DNA from: Malus domestica
Taxonomy: Eukaryota; Streptophyta; Magnoliopsida; Rosales; Rosaceae
Direction: 5' to 3'
Assembly (NCBI RefSeq): GCF_042453785.1
Contig: NC_091669.1
Span: 10,614,501 to 10,678,500 of the forward strand
DNA: 64,000 bases
The position numbers and the translations under genes are program-made. The stretch's first letter is position 1. Each line of letters begins with the position of its first letter. The notes under the pieces were generated by a model, which had not been told where the DNA came from, made no database searches, and saw only the letters and a list, made by a program, of their open reading frames with translations. Below are positions 12,585-23,978 of the stretch, one piece after another.

Positions 12585-13255
12585 AAAGATGAGGAGGAAA
12601 TCCTCCTACTTTGTGCTAATGATCGAACTGTTAAAGATGTAAATCATTATGTAAAGATCATCTTTACAAAAAAAAAAATTAAATTAAAACAAATGTTGTT
12701 AAGTCAATCAACAATTCAATTGCAGCAAGTAGATAAACGGTTCGTAATATTTTGATGACATAACAATCTCATACTTTTCTTTTTATTTTTTGTAAAATGT
12801 GAAATTTAATCTTTACACAATGACATATAATATGATTGATTCTGATCATAAACACAAAATTATATGAATTTCTAACAACACATTTTTAAAAGGATTTGGA
12901 TTCTCTGCCCTCCCATTTCGGTACTCTCCCCGTGCCCTCCTGTTTTGTGTGGTCACAGTTAATCCATGCTAACATTTTATATTGTTTTTTATAAAAATAA
13001 TAAGATAAAAAAAATAGTAATATAAAATATTAACGTGGCTTAACCGTGACCACACAAACAAGAGGGCACGGAAGAGCACAGAATTGAGAGGGCAGAGAAT
13101 CCAAGTCCTTTTTAAGAAGATATCCTCTCATCGTTTCAGTAGTCCAGTATTATTTTAAGTCATATATATCATGTGCATGACCGGTGGTTGGCGGTGGGTT
13201 TTAATTCTTGGAAATTTTCAGATAGAGGTGATGATGTCATGTCTTTGCTGTCCTT
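12585..13255. repeat. Block duplicated at 46245-46740
   Basis: Sequence from 'gtgctaatgatcgaa' through 'ggtgatgatgtcatg' recurs at 46300-46740 next to UGT copy C. It contains the promoter-like TGATGTCAT block at 13232-13240 without an adjacent UGT, and a MITE at 12890-13108 that is absent from the other copy. No gene. Confidence 0.7.
12890..13108. mobile_element. MITE (219 bp) with long inverted arms
   Basis: About 75 bp at each end are inverted copies (...TTGGATTCTCTGCCCTC / GAGGGCAGAGAATCCAA..., and TGTGTGGTCAC / GTGACCACACA). The segment is missing from the homologous block near 46565, which shows the empty site. TTTTTAA flanks it on both sides (12883-12889 and 13109-13115), a likely 7-bp target duplication. 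Confidence 0.8.
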
Positions 13256-13280
13256 TGCTAATTTTTTTGGTCAATCATCG

Positions 13281-13455
13281 TCTGACCCTTTTTTATAGAT
13301 TCCGTGATCGTAATCTTTATCACATTGTATAGTAAAGAATTATTTTAAAATTTAAAATTTAAAATTAAATACAAATAATACCTAACGAAAACTGACCGTA
13401 CAATATATGATGAACGGTCACGATCACGGGATCTCTAGGATCCTAGGGAAGGATC
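13281..13455. mobile_element. MITE related to 11721-11910
   Basis: The right arm (CTGACCGTACAATATATGATG...) matches the right arm of the 11721 element, and the arms pair around the AT-rich centre (CCGTGATCGTAAT against GATCACGGGATC). Ends are approximate and no clear target duplication was found. Confidence 0.55.
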
Positions 13456-13472
13456 CGCCAGCTAGTACATGT

Positions 13473-13605
13473 AGGGTACGTTTGTTGTACAGGACTATCT
13501 CGGACTGGACTAGCTTCAGGGACTAAGCTGGATTGGCTTAGATTAGACTAATCTGGACTAACTTAGTGAAACGTTTGGTGCAGTCTCGGACTAAAAAGCA
13601 TGATA
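13473..13605. mobile_element. Small TIR element fragment
   Basis: It starts GGTACGTTTGTTG and ends ...AACGTTTGGTGCA..., with an inner palindromic core (cttagattagactaatct). The GGTACGTTTGG-type end resembles the ends of the 2.7 kb element at 35320-38027, so it may be a deleted relative. Confidence 0.4.
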
Positions 13606-13884
13606 ACGAAAAACCATCACATTCATCACCCAAATGACCAACAAAGCAATTGAGAACAAAAATCATAAATTTTTTATTATATAAAATTATAAAATTTTCA
13701 TTTAATAAATAATGATGTTAGGAGCTACACATGATATGGAGTCAGCGAATGAAGTACAATGTTGTGTATACAAAATGTATATATACGTTCTATATGATTT
13801 CTATTCGGCATACAAACTCAACTCAGGATCTTCTCCCTTCTTCCAGTAACTGGTGGAATGGTGCACTCGAGTCTGGACTCTCAA

Positions 13885-14214
13885 TATCTGTTCTTCGCAT
13901 ATCAAATACGAAGAGAGCTTAACCTCGTGGCTGAAGATAAGGACACGCCAACATTCCTCTATGCACCCAACATGTGGAAATGCACTTGAGGTGCCCACCC
14001 ATCCAGCTGGTTTAGGAGAGGTAAGGACTGCTAGTAACAAATTGAAGCTGTGACAATTCCTACAAGACCTCCGCCAAAGACGTCCTTCCAATGATTCAGT
14101 AATCATCACACGAGAGATTCCCACGACAGCAGCACATAGTGATGGAAGAAATACAATACAAAGCTTTGCATAATAGCCTCTGTGATCAAACACTTTGATC
14201 TTCCCAGACAAATA
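13885..14214 (-). pseudogene. Lipid phosphate phosphatase (PAP2 family) exon remnant
   Basis: After an acceptor-like 'ttgcatag' the minus strand reads [19 protein letters not shown] and then [14 protein letters not shown], the signature of the last part of plant LPP proteins, membrane phosphatases acting on phosphatidate-type lipids. In the family GISRV is followed by DDYWHHW. Here the frame is lost at that point, and the rest ([16 protein letters not shown], then [15 protein letters not shown]) continues in another frame with stops. Only this terminal exon is seen; the catalytic earlier exons are missing. It is a dead fragment left by duplication or deletion, not a working gene. Confidence 0.65.
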
Positions 14215-14399
14215 CTATGCAAGAAAACCAAGAACTGCAAATAAAACTGAAGTATTTCAACACAAGGAATCAAACAACAACAATTTTCTGCATTTATTTA
14301 CATAAGTGAGATTAAATGAACAATTGTAAAAAGCAATTGAAATAGAATCGAAGGGATATGAACGGGAAAGTACAATAGACCAAAACAAATAACTAAACC

Positions 14400-14850
14400 C
14401 AGTGCACCAGGATACTGCCATGGCAGCCATTGCAAAGTCATTGCAAAGTAGATACATAGACAAACAATTAATGAATTTGGCTCCAAGTTTTCGAATTTTA
14501 TTTATTAATAATTTACCAAAAACAACACCCAAACTCCAAAGCTTTGCATCTGCATCCCAATTCTTTGTCCTTAATACTAGTTTTCTAATCAAAAGCCTTG
14601 CATCTACATCCAAAGCCTTGCATATACATCAAATTGTGGACGTGATAGGAATAGACAAGAGCACCACATGCTGAGGCACACAATTCTTTGTCCTTAATAC
14701 TAATTTTCTAATCAAAATTTACACCATAATTATCATTTTACTTTCCTCATATAACACCTAATTACTGATATTAATATGAACAAATGTGCATCCCCGTGCA
14801 CCAGGCTACTGCTATTGCAAAGTATTATAGTCATTGCAAAGTACAACAAA
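14400..14850. repeat. Local direct repeats
   Basis: A 37-bp string containing 'ctttgtccttaatacta' occurs at 14557-14593 and 14681-14717, and 'gtgcaccagg.tactgc' near 14402 and 14797, each followed by 'attgcaaagt' strings. This is a small local duplication in non-coding DNA. Confidence 0.6.
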
Positions 14851-14929
14851 CACCATGTACAACTGAAGAATGTAAATTTATCTGCTCAAATAAATTGATT
14901 GAGACACTTTTAAAGCGTCACAGTGATCG

Positions 14930-15297
14930 TTTCACAGTGTTAGCACATGTCTATTAGTAGTTGGCAATGCTCAACACTTTTTTCTTTGGTAATGAGGAGT
15001 TGGTCATCTCAGGCTTCCATTATTGGTAAAAACAAAGTCTACGTGAAAATGATGTCAAGGTGAATTTTTAGGCATGCATGTTATATGAGTTTTGGCAGTG
15101 TTAGGCGCACATACCAGCTGATCACAGATATTTGTTGACAAATATGTAAGCAAGTCAGATTTTCAAAGAACAAAAAAAGTCACCATTAGATCTTAAGATT
15201 TAATACGTAAATTATGTTAATAGAAAATTTACAATACAAACGTTGCAAATTACAATATGAAAAATAAACGAGTAAAATATAAAACCCACCCACTAAA
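14930..15297. repeat. 3' flank of UGT copy A, shared with copies B and C
   Basis: The stretch with 'gttggcaatgctca', 'gagttggtcatct', 'ttttaggcatgca' and 'acaaacgttgcaaatta' recurs at 29590-29968 and 46740-47047. It shows that the duplicated unit extends some 300-550 bp beyond the stop codon. No separate gene lies in it. Confidence 0.8.
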
Positions 15298-16713
15298 TTA
15301 AATTTGATTAATAAAACGTTCCAATGAAGAGTAAGAAGAGCCACCTTCCACCAAGGTTTTCTTGCTCTTTTCACTCATCTCCTTCACTCTTTTCCGTACA
15401 TCACCGTCGCGCTCCATCGCTTGCCTTATCCCTCTTTCTATATCTTCTGCACTCACCAACACGTCACTGTCCTTCCTATAATCCAACTTAATCTCCACTG
15501 CCAATCCCAATTCCTTAACCAGTTGAAAGGCATTCAGGTTTTGCTCCGCGTACATTGGCCACGTGGCAATCGGCACCCCGTTCCATAAACTTTCCAACGT
15601 GGAATTCCACCCGCAATGTGATACAAACCCTCCGATCGCCGGATGGGCCAGGATGGCCGCTTGCGGGGCCCAACCTATCACCTTCCCAATCGGAGCTGTC
15701 CGATTAAGAAACCCTTCGGGCAAGACTGCGTTTAGATCCGCATAGTCGCTTGGCATAGCTATCTTGCCTTTAGGTGGGGGCCGGCGTAGGGACCACAAAA
15801 ACCGCTGCCCGCTATGCTCCAGCGCACAAGCTATCTCTTTCACCTGGGCCTCACTGAAACTTCCCATGCTCCCAAAACATAGGAACACCACCGACAAAGA
15901 GGGCTGATCATCGAGCCACCTGAAGATATCCGAGCCCTTATTTTCATCACATCTTTTGAGGTTCAATAAGGGCCCCACTGGATACACGGGTGGGATTTTA
16001 TCATCAAAATCAAGATAATGAAGAGCATGCAAATCCAGCTCCAAGAATGTATTTACCAAAATACCCTTGATTTGTCTACACCTGCTGGTATAGTTGAGGA
16101 TTGATTCGGTGATCTCTTTGTCCGCAAACGTACCGGGCAAGACTGCGGCAGGGCAAGGGTTGATGAAACTCGGGACGGCCAACTCAGCGCTCGAGCGCGT
16201 AAACTCAGTTATATCTATGCCGCCCTCGTCGCGAAGCAATTGAAAATGGAACAAAAGTGCGAGCAGCGAAGCGTTGGAGGTGAAGAACGCGTAGGAGGGA
16301 ACCATGAATTCGTCAGCCACGTCAACTAGGGTTGCGCATAAAAAGTCGAGCACGAAGCCGGCAAGCCGAGGCCTCGACATCGACTCAGACTGATCTGACT
16401 CAGAAAGTAAGTTGACAACGGCGTCTCTGATGTGAGTTTTGTGATTTTCGACGAGGATTCTGATCAAGGACCCGTGTTTGGGGATGGCTTCTTGTTTGTC
16501 CGGTTGGGCTTCGGGGAGGTTAACGAAGTTGATGCGGTGAGAGATTGAAGAGTCAGCGATGGTGAATGGTTGGTCGTAGGGAAGCTTCATGACGAGGACT
16601 GTGATAAACAGTTGGTCGTCCCGAGCAACGAGTTGCTCTGCAATCTCGATCGCTGATACGATGTGGCCGATAACCGGGCCGGGAACGACAACTAGTTGTG
16701 CTGGTCTCTTCAT
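15298..16713 (-). CDS. UDP-glycosyltransferase, UGT71K1-like (copy A)
   Basis: A 471-aa single-exon family-1 glycosyltransferase, normal length for plant UGTs. The N-terminal acceptor domain begins [17 protein letters not shown], with the catalytic base His17 and its probable partner Asp123 (in VLDF). The C-terminal domain carries the PSPG box from Trp348 to Gln391 with [11 protein letters not shown] Gln at the last PSPG position favours UDP-glucose. The expected role is cytosolic glucosylation of phenolic acceptors; apple/pear UGT71K1/K2 act on phloretin, and substrate here is inference. Differences from copies B and C include VVPGPV at the start, T384 in the PSPG box (A in the others) and many changes at 124-215. 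The start is fixed by alignment with B and C. A TATA-like box and a conserved TGATGTCAT block lie just upstream, and a copia element sits farther upstream (from 17216). Confidence 0.93.
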   Translation of the reverse strand: MKRPAQLVVVPGPVIGHIVSAIEIAEQLVARDDQLFITVLVMKLPYDQPFTIADSSISHRINFVNLPEAQPDKQEAIPKHGSLIRILVENHKTHIRDAVVNLLSESDQSESMSRPRLAGFVLDFLCATLVDVADEFMVPSYAFFTSNASLLALLFHFQLLRDEGGIDITEFTRSSAELAVPSFINPCPAAVLPGTFADKEITESILNYTSRCRQIKGILVNTFLELDLHALHYLDFDDKIPPVYPVGPLLNLKRCDENKGSDIFRWLDDQPSLSVVFLCFGSMGSFSEAQVKEIACALEHSGQRFLWSLRRPPPKGKIAMPSDYADLNAVLPEGFLNRTAPIGKVIGWAPQAAILAHPAIGGFVSHCGWNSTLESLWNGVPIATWPMYAEQNLNAFQLVKELGLAVEIKLDYRKDSDVLVSAEDIERGIRQAMERDGDVRKRVKEMSEKSKKTLVEGGSSYSSLERFINQI

Positions 16714-16767
16714 CTTTTCGGAAATGGCAATGAAAAGCTCAGCTGTTTTATTTAGAAAAAATGTTTC

Positions 16768-16795
16768 ATATTATAGTAGAGTGGTGTGATGTCAT
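16768..16795 (-). promoter_or_regulatory. Core promoter of UGT copy A
   Basis: Reading toward the gene there is TGATGTCAT (its complement ATGACATCA at 16787-16795), then CTATAATAT (16768-16776) as a TATA-like box about 55 bp before the ATG. The same arrangement is kept in copies B and C. TGATGTCA resembles a bZIP/TGA-type site with one mismatch; binding is inference. Confidence 0.5.
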
Positions 16796-17023
16796 GCCTT
16801 CGCTCACAGTTTCTGAATTACTGGACAAGTCAAGATCTTAATTAGTTTAATATTGGAATGACGGAAATCAAGCCAGAGGATAAAACAAAAGGTTATCAGA
16901 TTTGATTTTGGTCGCACTACTAGTCGTAGGCCAGTGCAACTGTTTTGCCATTATTACAAGTCGGTCAAAGAGTAGGAATTGAAAAGATATATTATGGATT
17001 AGCACAACCAATAAAGTTTCACT

Positions 17024-17163
17024 ATGATATTCACAAACATCATTTTACTTTTTTCATATTCTTTTAATTTTTTGTAATCGGATTGGATGAATTGAAAAAG
17101 ATCAAATGATAGAAATTAACAAGAGATGTAGGAGAAGTAAAAAATGATGTGTGGATAACACAC
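17024..17163. mobile_element. MITE (about 140 bp) related to 43731-43879
   Basis: It starts 'atgatattcacaaacatca', contains 'atcggattggatgaattga', and ends 'aaatgatgtgtggataacac', the same plan as the MITE at 43731. It interrupts the conserved 'agtttcacttttt' stretch that is continuous at 48708 and 53500. The flanks share only TCACT, so the target duplication is worn. Confidence 0.7.
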
Positions 17164-17215
17164 CCCTCACTTTTTTACTTGGTCTATGTTTTATATTGTC
17201 TTCAGTAGAAAGTTT

Positions 17216-17423
17216 TGTTGAGAGTTATATATTAGTTAAAGTGTAAATAGTAGTTCATTGTTTCACATTGGTGAAGTACATATGTAATACCAATTGTAAC
17301 TCCTATATATACTCCACTTTGGAGATTAATGAATGTATAAGAAATTCCCAAATATTGTCATATATATTTTTGGTATTTACCATGTTTAGTTTAATATTAG
17401 TATTTACCATGTTTAGTTCAATA
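17216..17423 (+). repeat. 5' LTR of the copia element
   Basis: 208 bp, TGTTG...CAATA, with a TATA-like 'cctatatatactcc' inside. It is followed directly by the primer-binding site. Confidence 0.9.
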
Positions 17424-20400
17424 TGGCATCAAAGCAGTTCGCTCTTGGTGACCTATGTGCTTTAATTTTGTGCCCACATTTTTCGTAATTTCCTTCGTAA
17501 AAAAAATTTTAAAAAAAAAAAAAACAAAGTGAATAGTGGCGCTACAGTACAGTGCGTGAACAGTTGTCTGCTTTGTGAACAGTGGTCCTCTACAGTGCCG
17601 TAAAACAGTGATTACTACAGTCGTGAATAGTGCTCTGCTACAGTGTCATAAACAGTGCTCTGCTATAGTATCTGGTAAATTGTTTTCATTCCGCTGCATA
17701 TCTTTTGTGCCTTTATTGTTCGCGATTTTTGTTCAATAGCTCAATATAATCATAGTGTTATTATGCATCTTGGTGGAACAAATAAATGGATAATAGATAC
17801 TGGGGACACTGATCATGTGCCTAGTGACCCTAGAGTGTTTGATGAGTTATGTGATTATGTTCGTGATTCGTATGTTACTAGTGCAAATGGAGCACATTTC
17901 CTTGTGAAGGGTGAAGGCACTATCTTTCTAACTCCTACCTTATCATTGGTCCGTGCTTTACTTGTTCTTGATCTTAAGTGCAATCTTTTGTCGGTAGGAA
18001 AACTTCTTGATACCTTATATTGTTCTGCTCACTTCTACCCTACGTATTGCTATTTTCAAGATATTCAAACTCAGAAGATAATTGATCATGGTAAAAGAAT
18101 AGGGGGTTTGTACATCTTGACTATGGAGGATACTGTTGTTTCTGGTTTAAATAATCATCAAGTTTTAAGTGCTAAAGTGGATGACAGACATCAAATTTGG
18201 TTGTGGCATCGACAATTGGGACATCCATCATTCAGTTATATGAAACATCTATTTCCTTCTTTGTTTCGCACTTGTAGTGATTCAGAGTTCAAGTGTGAAA
18301 CATGTGTTATGGCTAAGAGTCATCGTGCTTCATTTCCTGTAAGTGATTCTAAAGCTACTTTGCCATTTGATTTGATACATTCTGATGTATGGGGTCCAGC
18401 GAAAGTTACTTCTAATGGATTCCGTTAGTTTGTTACTTTTATTGATGATTGTACTAAGTTAACTTGGGTGTTCTTGATGAAGAATAAGAGTGATGTTCCG
18501 TTACTTCTTCAAGAATTTTGTACAATGGTGTCTACTCAGTTTCAGACCAAAGTTAAGGTCTTCAGGTCTGATAACGGGGGAGAATATGTGAATCACACTT
18601 TGGCATGTTTTTTTCGTGATCATGATATTATTCACCAGGCGACTACTCCGTTTACACCCCAACAAAATGGTGTGTCTGAATGAAAGAATAGTCAAATAAT
18701 GGAAGTTGCTCGCTCATTGATGTTGGATAAATGTGTTCCTAATCATTTGTGGGATCATGCTGTTTTGGCTGCTGTGTATTTGATCAATCGTGTTCCAAGT
18801 AGGGTTCTTGATTTTCAGACACGGTTTGATGTGCTACAACAACATGTTTCTCTTGTTTCTGTATCAAATATTCATCCGAAAGTGTTTGGGTGTATTGCGT
18901 ATGCGCATGTCTACTCTCATCAGCGGAGTAAACTTGATGCACGTGCTCTCATGTGTGTATTTATTGGGTATGCTAACAATCAGAAAGGCTATAAGTGTTA
19001 TCATCATCCGACTTAAAAAACTTATATTACTATGGATGTCACCTTCCATGAGGAAGTTTCGTATTTTATGAAGCCCTCTTTCGACTCTCCACTTCAGGAG
19101 GAGATGGGGAGTGAAGTGCAGATTCGAAAAGATGATATGGATGATGTGTTACAGGCAGAGTTGGGAACATAACCTATTATGTTGCGTGATACTAATCAGT
19201 CGACTACAAATAGTGATCGGTCACCTATTATTCCCTGAACTATTTCTACTGACGATATATCAGATGTGCCCAGCGAGTTGCCTGTTAGTATGTCTGACGA
19301 ATTACCTTCTAATGATCGGTTGCCTGCTGCTGATATGTCTAACGAGTTGCCTGATAATGGTTCGTCCAATGATGATTCTTCTAACAGTTTGGTACAAGAT
19401 GGTGGCATACATGAGGTAAATTCTGACGATTCTTCTACTTATCAGTTGCCTCCACGAGCTAATCGTGGAAAACCTAAAGTACAATATGAGCCTGATATGC
19501 ATGCCAAAGCCAAATATCCTATCAACAATTATGTGTCTACTCATCGTTTATCCAAACCATATGCATCTTACATATGTCAGCTATCTAGTGTATCAATTCC
19601 AACAAAATTGCAAGATGCCTTGTCTGACCCTAAGTGGGTTAATGCCATGCAAGTTGAGATGAAAGCTTTGGAAAAGAATTCTACCTGTGATTTGGTTCCT
19701 TTACCAAACGGAAAAAAAAAGCCGTTGGATGTAGATGGGTGTTTACTATTAAGCACAAAGCAGATGGTTTTATTGACCGGTATAAAGCTAGATTAGTTGC
19801 TAAGGGTTATACTCAAACCTATGGGGTGGACTATCAGGAGACATTTGCTCATGTTGCCAAACTTAATATTGTGCATGTTCTTCTGTCCTTAGCAGCAAAC
19901 CAGGATTGGCCTCTGTTGCAACTTGATGTTAAGAATGTTTTCCTTCATGGTGATCTTAAGGAGGAAGTGTATATGGATCTCCCACCTGGTATTGGAACAT
20001 CTCCTGGAAAAGGTGTTGTATGTAGGTTATGAAAGGCTTTGTATGGTTTGAAACAATCTCCTAGAGCGTAGTTTGGGAGGTTTACAAGTTCAATGAAGAA
20101 GTTTGGGTATATCCAGAGTCATTCAGATCATACTTTGTTTCTAAAGCGACAAAATGGTAAGCTAACTGCATTGATTATTTATGTTGATGACATGATAGTG
20201 ACTGGTGATGATCAGAATGAGATACAACGTCTTCAAAAGTACCTAGCTATTGAGTTTGAGATGAAAGAATTGGATGAATTGAAGTATTTTCTTGGAATCG
20301 AGGTTGCACGATCCAAGCATGGTATTTTTCTGTCTCAACGGAAATATGTTCTTGATTTGTTAGCTGAAACAGGTATGTTAGATTGCAAACCTGTTGATAC

Positions 20401-21143
20401 TCCGATTGAGCAGAATCATCGTCTGGGCTTATTTCCAGATCAAGTTCCTACTCATAAGGAACGGTATCAGAGGCTTGTGGGGAGATTAATTTATTTGTCT
20501 CAAACTCGCCCTGACATTGCTTATGCAGTTAGTGTGGTAAGTCAGTTTATGCACTCACCTAGTGAAGCTCATATGGATGCAGTAACCCGTATTTTGAGGT
20601 ACTTAAAGATGGCTCCTAGCATAGGCCTGTTTTTCTCCAAGAATGGTCATTTAAATGTCGAAGGGTATACAGATGCAGAATGGGCAAGTACTATCACTGA
20701 TCGGCGATCTACATCCTGATACTTTACGTTTGTGGGTGGTAATTTAGTTACTTGGAGAAGCAAGAAACAAAAAGTGGTGGCTAGGTCAAGTGCAGAAGCT
20801 GAGTTTCGTGGTATGTCGCATAGTGTATGTGAGTTGTTGTGGTTAAAAAAATTGTTGAGAGATCTTGGGTTTAACCCCAAAGGTGCTTTGAAACTTCATT
20901 GTGATAACAAGGCTGCTATTGAGATTGCTCATAATCCAGTGCAACATGATCGAACAAAACATGTGGAGATTGATCGACATTTCATTAAGGAAAAATTGGA
21001 TGCTGAAATTATTATGTTTCCGTTTGTGAGATCTGAAGATCAACTTGCTGATGCTCTTACTAAGGCTGTGTCTAATAGTGTGTTTTCCAACTCGCTTGAC
21101 AAGTTGGGCATGCGTGACATCTTTGCACCAACTTGAGGGGGAG

Positions 21144-21351
21144 TGTTGCGAGTTATATATTAGTTAGAGTGTAAATAGTAGTTTATTGTCCCACATTGGT
21201 GAAGTACATATGTAATATCAATTGTAACTCCTATATATACTCCACTTTGGAGATTAATGAATATATAAGAAATTCCCAAATATTGTCATATATATTTTTG
21301 GTATTTACCATGTTTAATTTAATATTAGTATTTATCATGTTTAGTTCAATA
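21144..21351 (+). repeat. 3' LTR of the copia element
   Basis: 208 bp, preceded by the polypurine tract and about 96% identical to the 5' LTR. The UGT upstream block resumes right after it. Confidence 0.9.
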
Positions 21352-21500
21352 AGTTGAAGAACTGAAAATCGACATGATGCACACTAAGTCAAGATTTCAG
21401 TTACTAAGCACATCAATGTTGTGCTAGTTTAAATCGATACAGAATCCGACGTGTATTGTTCATTTGAAGATATTCGATAATATTTGAACGATAAGAGGGG
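21352..21500. repeat. Distal part of the UGT copy A upstream block
   Basis: Sequence 'gttgaagaactgaaaatcgac' (20 of these bases match closely) and what follows corresponds to 53565-53720 and, in its first part, to 48760-48830. It is the continuation of the sequence broken off at 17215 by the copia insertion. Confidence 0.75.
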
Positions 21501-22059
21501 AAGAGGAGGAGAATTTCACAAGTCCAAACTTCTGTACCCAAAACTATACGTAGCGTCTTTGTGCTCTATCTATTTGAGTGACAAGTGTTTTTTTACTTAA
21601 ATTCATCCAACACCATTTAAAAAACAAAAACAAAAAACTAAATAGTAAAGAAGAATAAACACAAGATCCCCCTAATCCCACCCACCCCAACGCTACCTTG
21701 CCAGCAGACTCCCTCTCCTCCTCACCTGTCATTGTCGGCGAGCATGTCTGATAAGTTTCCCAAACCTTTATGATGACATTGATGACGCTTCTTACATAGA
21801 ACCCAGAACTATTTCCGCCCCAATTGCAAAAACGCACAACCCAAAATTAGAAAAATTGACATAGTATTGAATTTTGAGAGGATTTTTAATGAATAAACCA
21901 TGCCCTCTCTCTTTCTTGTCTCTCTCTAACCCACAACTATTTCCACTTGTTAATGTTCAAAATTGTAAGGTTAACAAATTTAAATAAATGATATTAGATG
22001 GACTGATGAGATGGGTTGAGATTAAATGGACTCAATGAAGTAAGTGGTTTATCCCTAAA

Positions 22060-23960
22060 AAAAATGGGCTACATCTACTGTGTTGCTCTCAATATGATGA
22101 TTTCAATGCCATATAGTGCACAATTAATACATTCATTCTATTATCTCTTATTTGTCTAACCCCCATTATAGAGGTATTCACCCCTTTATATAAGCCTTGT
22201 CCCTTTGAGGCCTCTCAAACAGACATTTAAAGTACCAACCACTTATACTAGCATACTAACAGTTTTTCACATAATCGAACTGGCCTTTGTCGACGAAATG
22301 ATGTATTGGCAATCGGATAACACACCTTTTAAAGACTAAATGGCCCACGCTTCTCGCTCGAACCTCGGTTGCTCTGGCTTGCCTTTGTGTCCCATCGTAG
22401 ACCTCTGATGTTTTCTACACTTTGTTGAAAAGTCCAAGTAGCACTTAATTAAGTAATCTTATTCTTGGAGACTTGTGCTATAAGATGTCAGCATGCCCAT
22501 GTGTTCTTCTCAGTCAGCAGCCTCTCTCTCGTCTTGGTCAGACTAAGCATGCGGGCTAGTTCTCTGAGGATTCCTTGGGCCTCGGGTTTCCTAGCATTTC
22601 CTTGTGCCTATGTGTTGCCCCTAAAAACTACCAAGCCTACGTGGTACACATGCCAAGTAATTAAAAAGCTAACTACGTCATTCGGTTGTGTAAGGTGTGC
22701 CAACTCAACGGTCGACCTTGGTCGGTGAGTAAAATAAGTTGATGTTGCATTAGGCGCACTGCTGACTTCTGATTCTCGCGACTGCGGCCGAGAAAGGAAC
22801 ACGTCTCGGCCTTCGGGTTCTAGAGCCTGAAGACAAGGCTACTAATTCTGCGAAGTTCAATATCAAATTCAACTCTCAGGGTGTCGAATGTAGTAACCTG
22901 GTAACACCTCACTTTACAAAAAAGGCTGATGAGATGACCTCTGCCAATAAGGACTCGAAAATTCTTTTTGACCAAGATTTGAATAGGTAACCAGTTGGTC
23001 TCGGAGCAGTGCTATTTATCCAAACTGAAGATGTTCACAGGTTGCCTTCACAATGATGTTTATCCAAACTGAATATGTGTTGACGAAAAAGGAAAATAAA
23101 AATCTCAAGGTTGTTGAGAGGTTTCGCATAGAGCAAAAGTTTGTGCAGGGCAGTTTATGTGTTGAATTGGAGAGGCCTTTTTAGTCGTCTGCCGCTCGGT
23201 ATTAATAGAATCAAAACTCTTAGACGTGTTGTAGAATCCAACCAGTGAACATCCAACTATCTTTGATGATAAATCACAACCATCCTTTATCCCAATCTCA
23301 ATTGCCGCAACATCAAGTAAAATCACAACTGGACAAAATGGCATATGCCATCTTTTATCCCATATTTCCACGTGCATGGGTTCATAAAATCAATAGCACC
23401 TTTATTGGCTAATTATCTAAGCAAGTTACCCCGTGCTGGATAAGTAACCCAATCTCCTCCACCTCATTAACCAACCAACGATGGTCATCAGATCATCTTT
23501 ATCTAAACCAACTAACTTTGATCAAATTCCAATGATAATACGATCCCATATTTATCTCCATTGTATTTGTATAAATGCATGGAAGATAGTCTGCCATACT
23601 CTAACTCCATTCATGATAGTCATGCTATCTATCCATGAGATTGCAGCAGTATTAATTCACACGATATCGTATCAAATCACCACGACTTTATCACCTAGTT
23701 GTGCTCTAGATAATTCAATATATTATTACGAGATAATTATTATGATAAAATTCACAAAATTATTCCTTAACAATAACTAAAATTATTCTGACTCGGTCAC
23801 CTAATGGCTTAGAACTTCGTTCACTCAATAGCCTCGATCGTTCAGGCCGATTGTGTAATTTTGGGTCCAAACACTATGTCCATGGGTGGGCCCAAAATTC
23901 CCCTAACTCCTTCGTCAAGGGGTTACTTGTTCACAAATACGTACCCTCTAGCAAATCTAA
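22060..23960. mobile_element. Probable decayed LTR element
   Basis: No gene is supported. A promoter-like 'acccctttatataagcc' at about 22181, followed by LTR-like non-coding sequence and GC-rich 'ggccgag' patches near 22780-22810, suggests the R-U5 part of a long LTR and some interior. Ends and family are not defined. Confidence 0.3.
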
Positions 23961-23978
23961 TTTTCAACCAAAATAATA

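Larger units (their letters stand above)
17216..21351 (+). mobile_element. Ty1/copia LTR retrotransposon, both LTRs and target duplication visible
   Basis: LTRs of 208 bp lie at both ends, beginning TGTTG and ending CAATA, flanked by a 5-bp duplication AGTTT (17211-17215) / AGTTG (21352-21356). A tRNA-iMet-type primer site (TGGCATCAAAGC) follows the 5' LTR at 17424, and a polypurine tract sits at 21134-21143. Recognisable parts in copia order are protease (about 17780-17830), GAG-pre-integrase (about 18190-18330), integrase (about 18370-18960), reverse transcriptase (about 19740-20420) and RNase H (about 20640-21010). No gag was recognised. The pol region is interrupted about half a dozen times, so it is a fossil. 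The LTRs differ at about 9 of 208 sites by hand count. At 1.3e-8 substitutions per site per year that is roughly 1.7 million years, longer at slower woody-plant rates. Confidence 0.93.

Noticed and set aside
14257-14613. 118-codon minus-strand frame next to the LPP remnant
   Set aside because: Considered as an upstream LPP exon, but it has no PAP2 motif and overlaps local direct repeats.
15563-15745. Plus-strand frames opposite the UGT genes (also near 30445, 47524, 54602, 55388, 60220)
   Set aside because: They are shadows of the UGT coding strand and recur only because the genes are paralogous.
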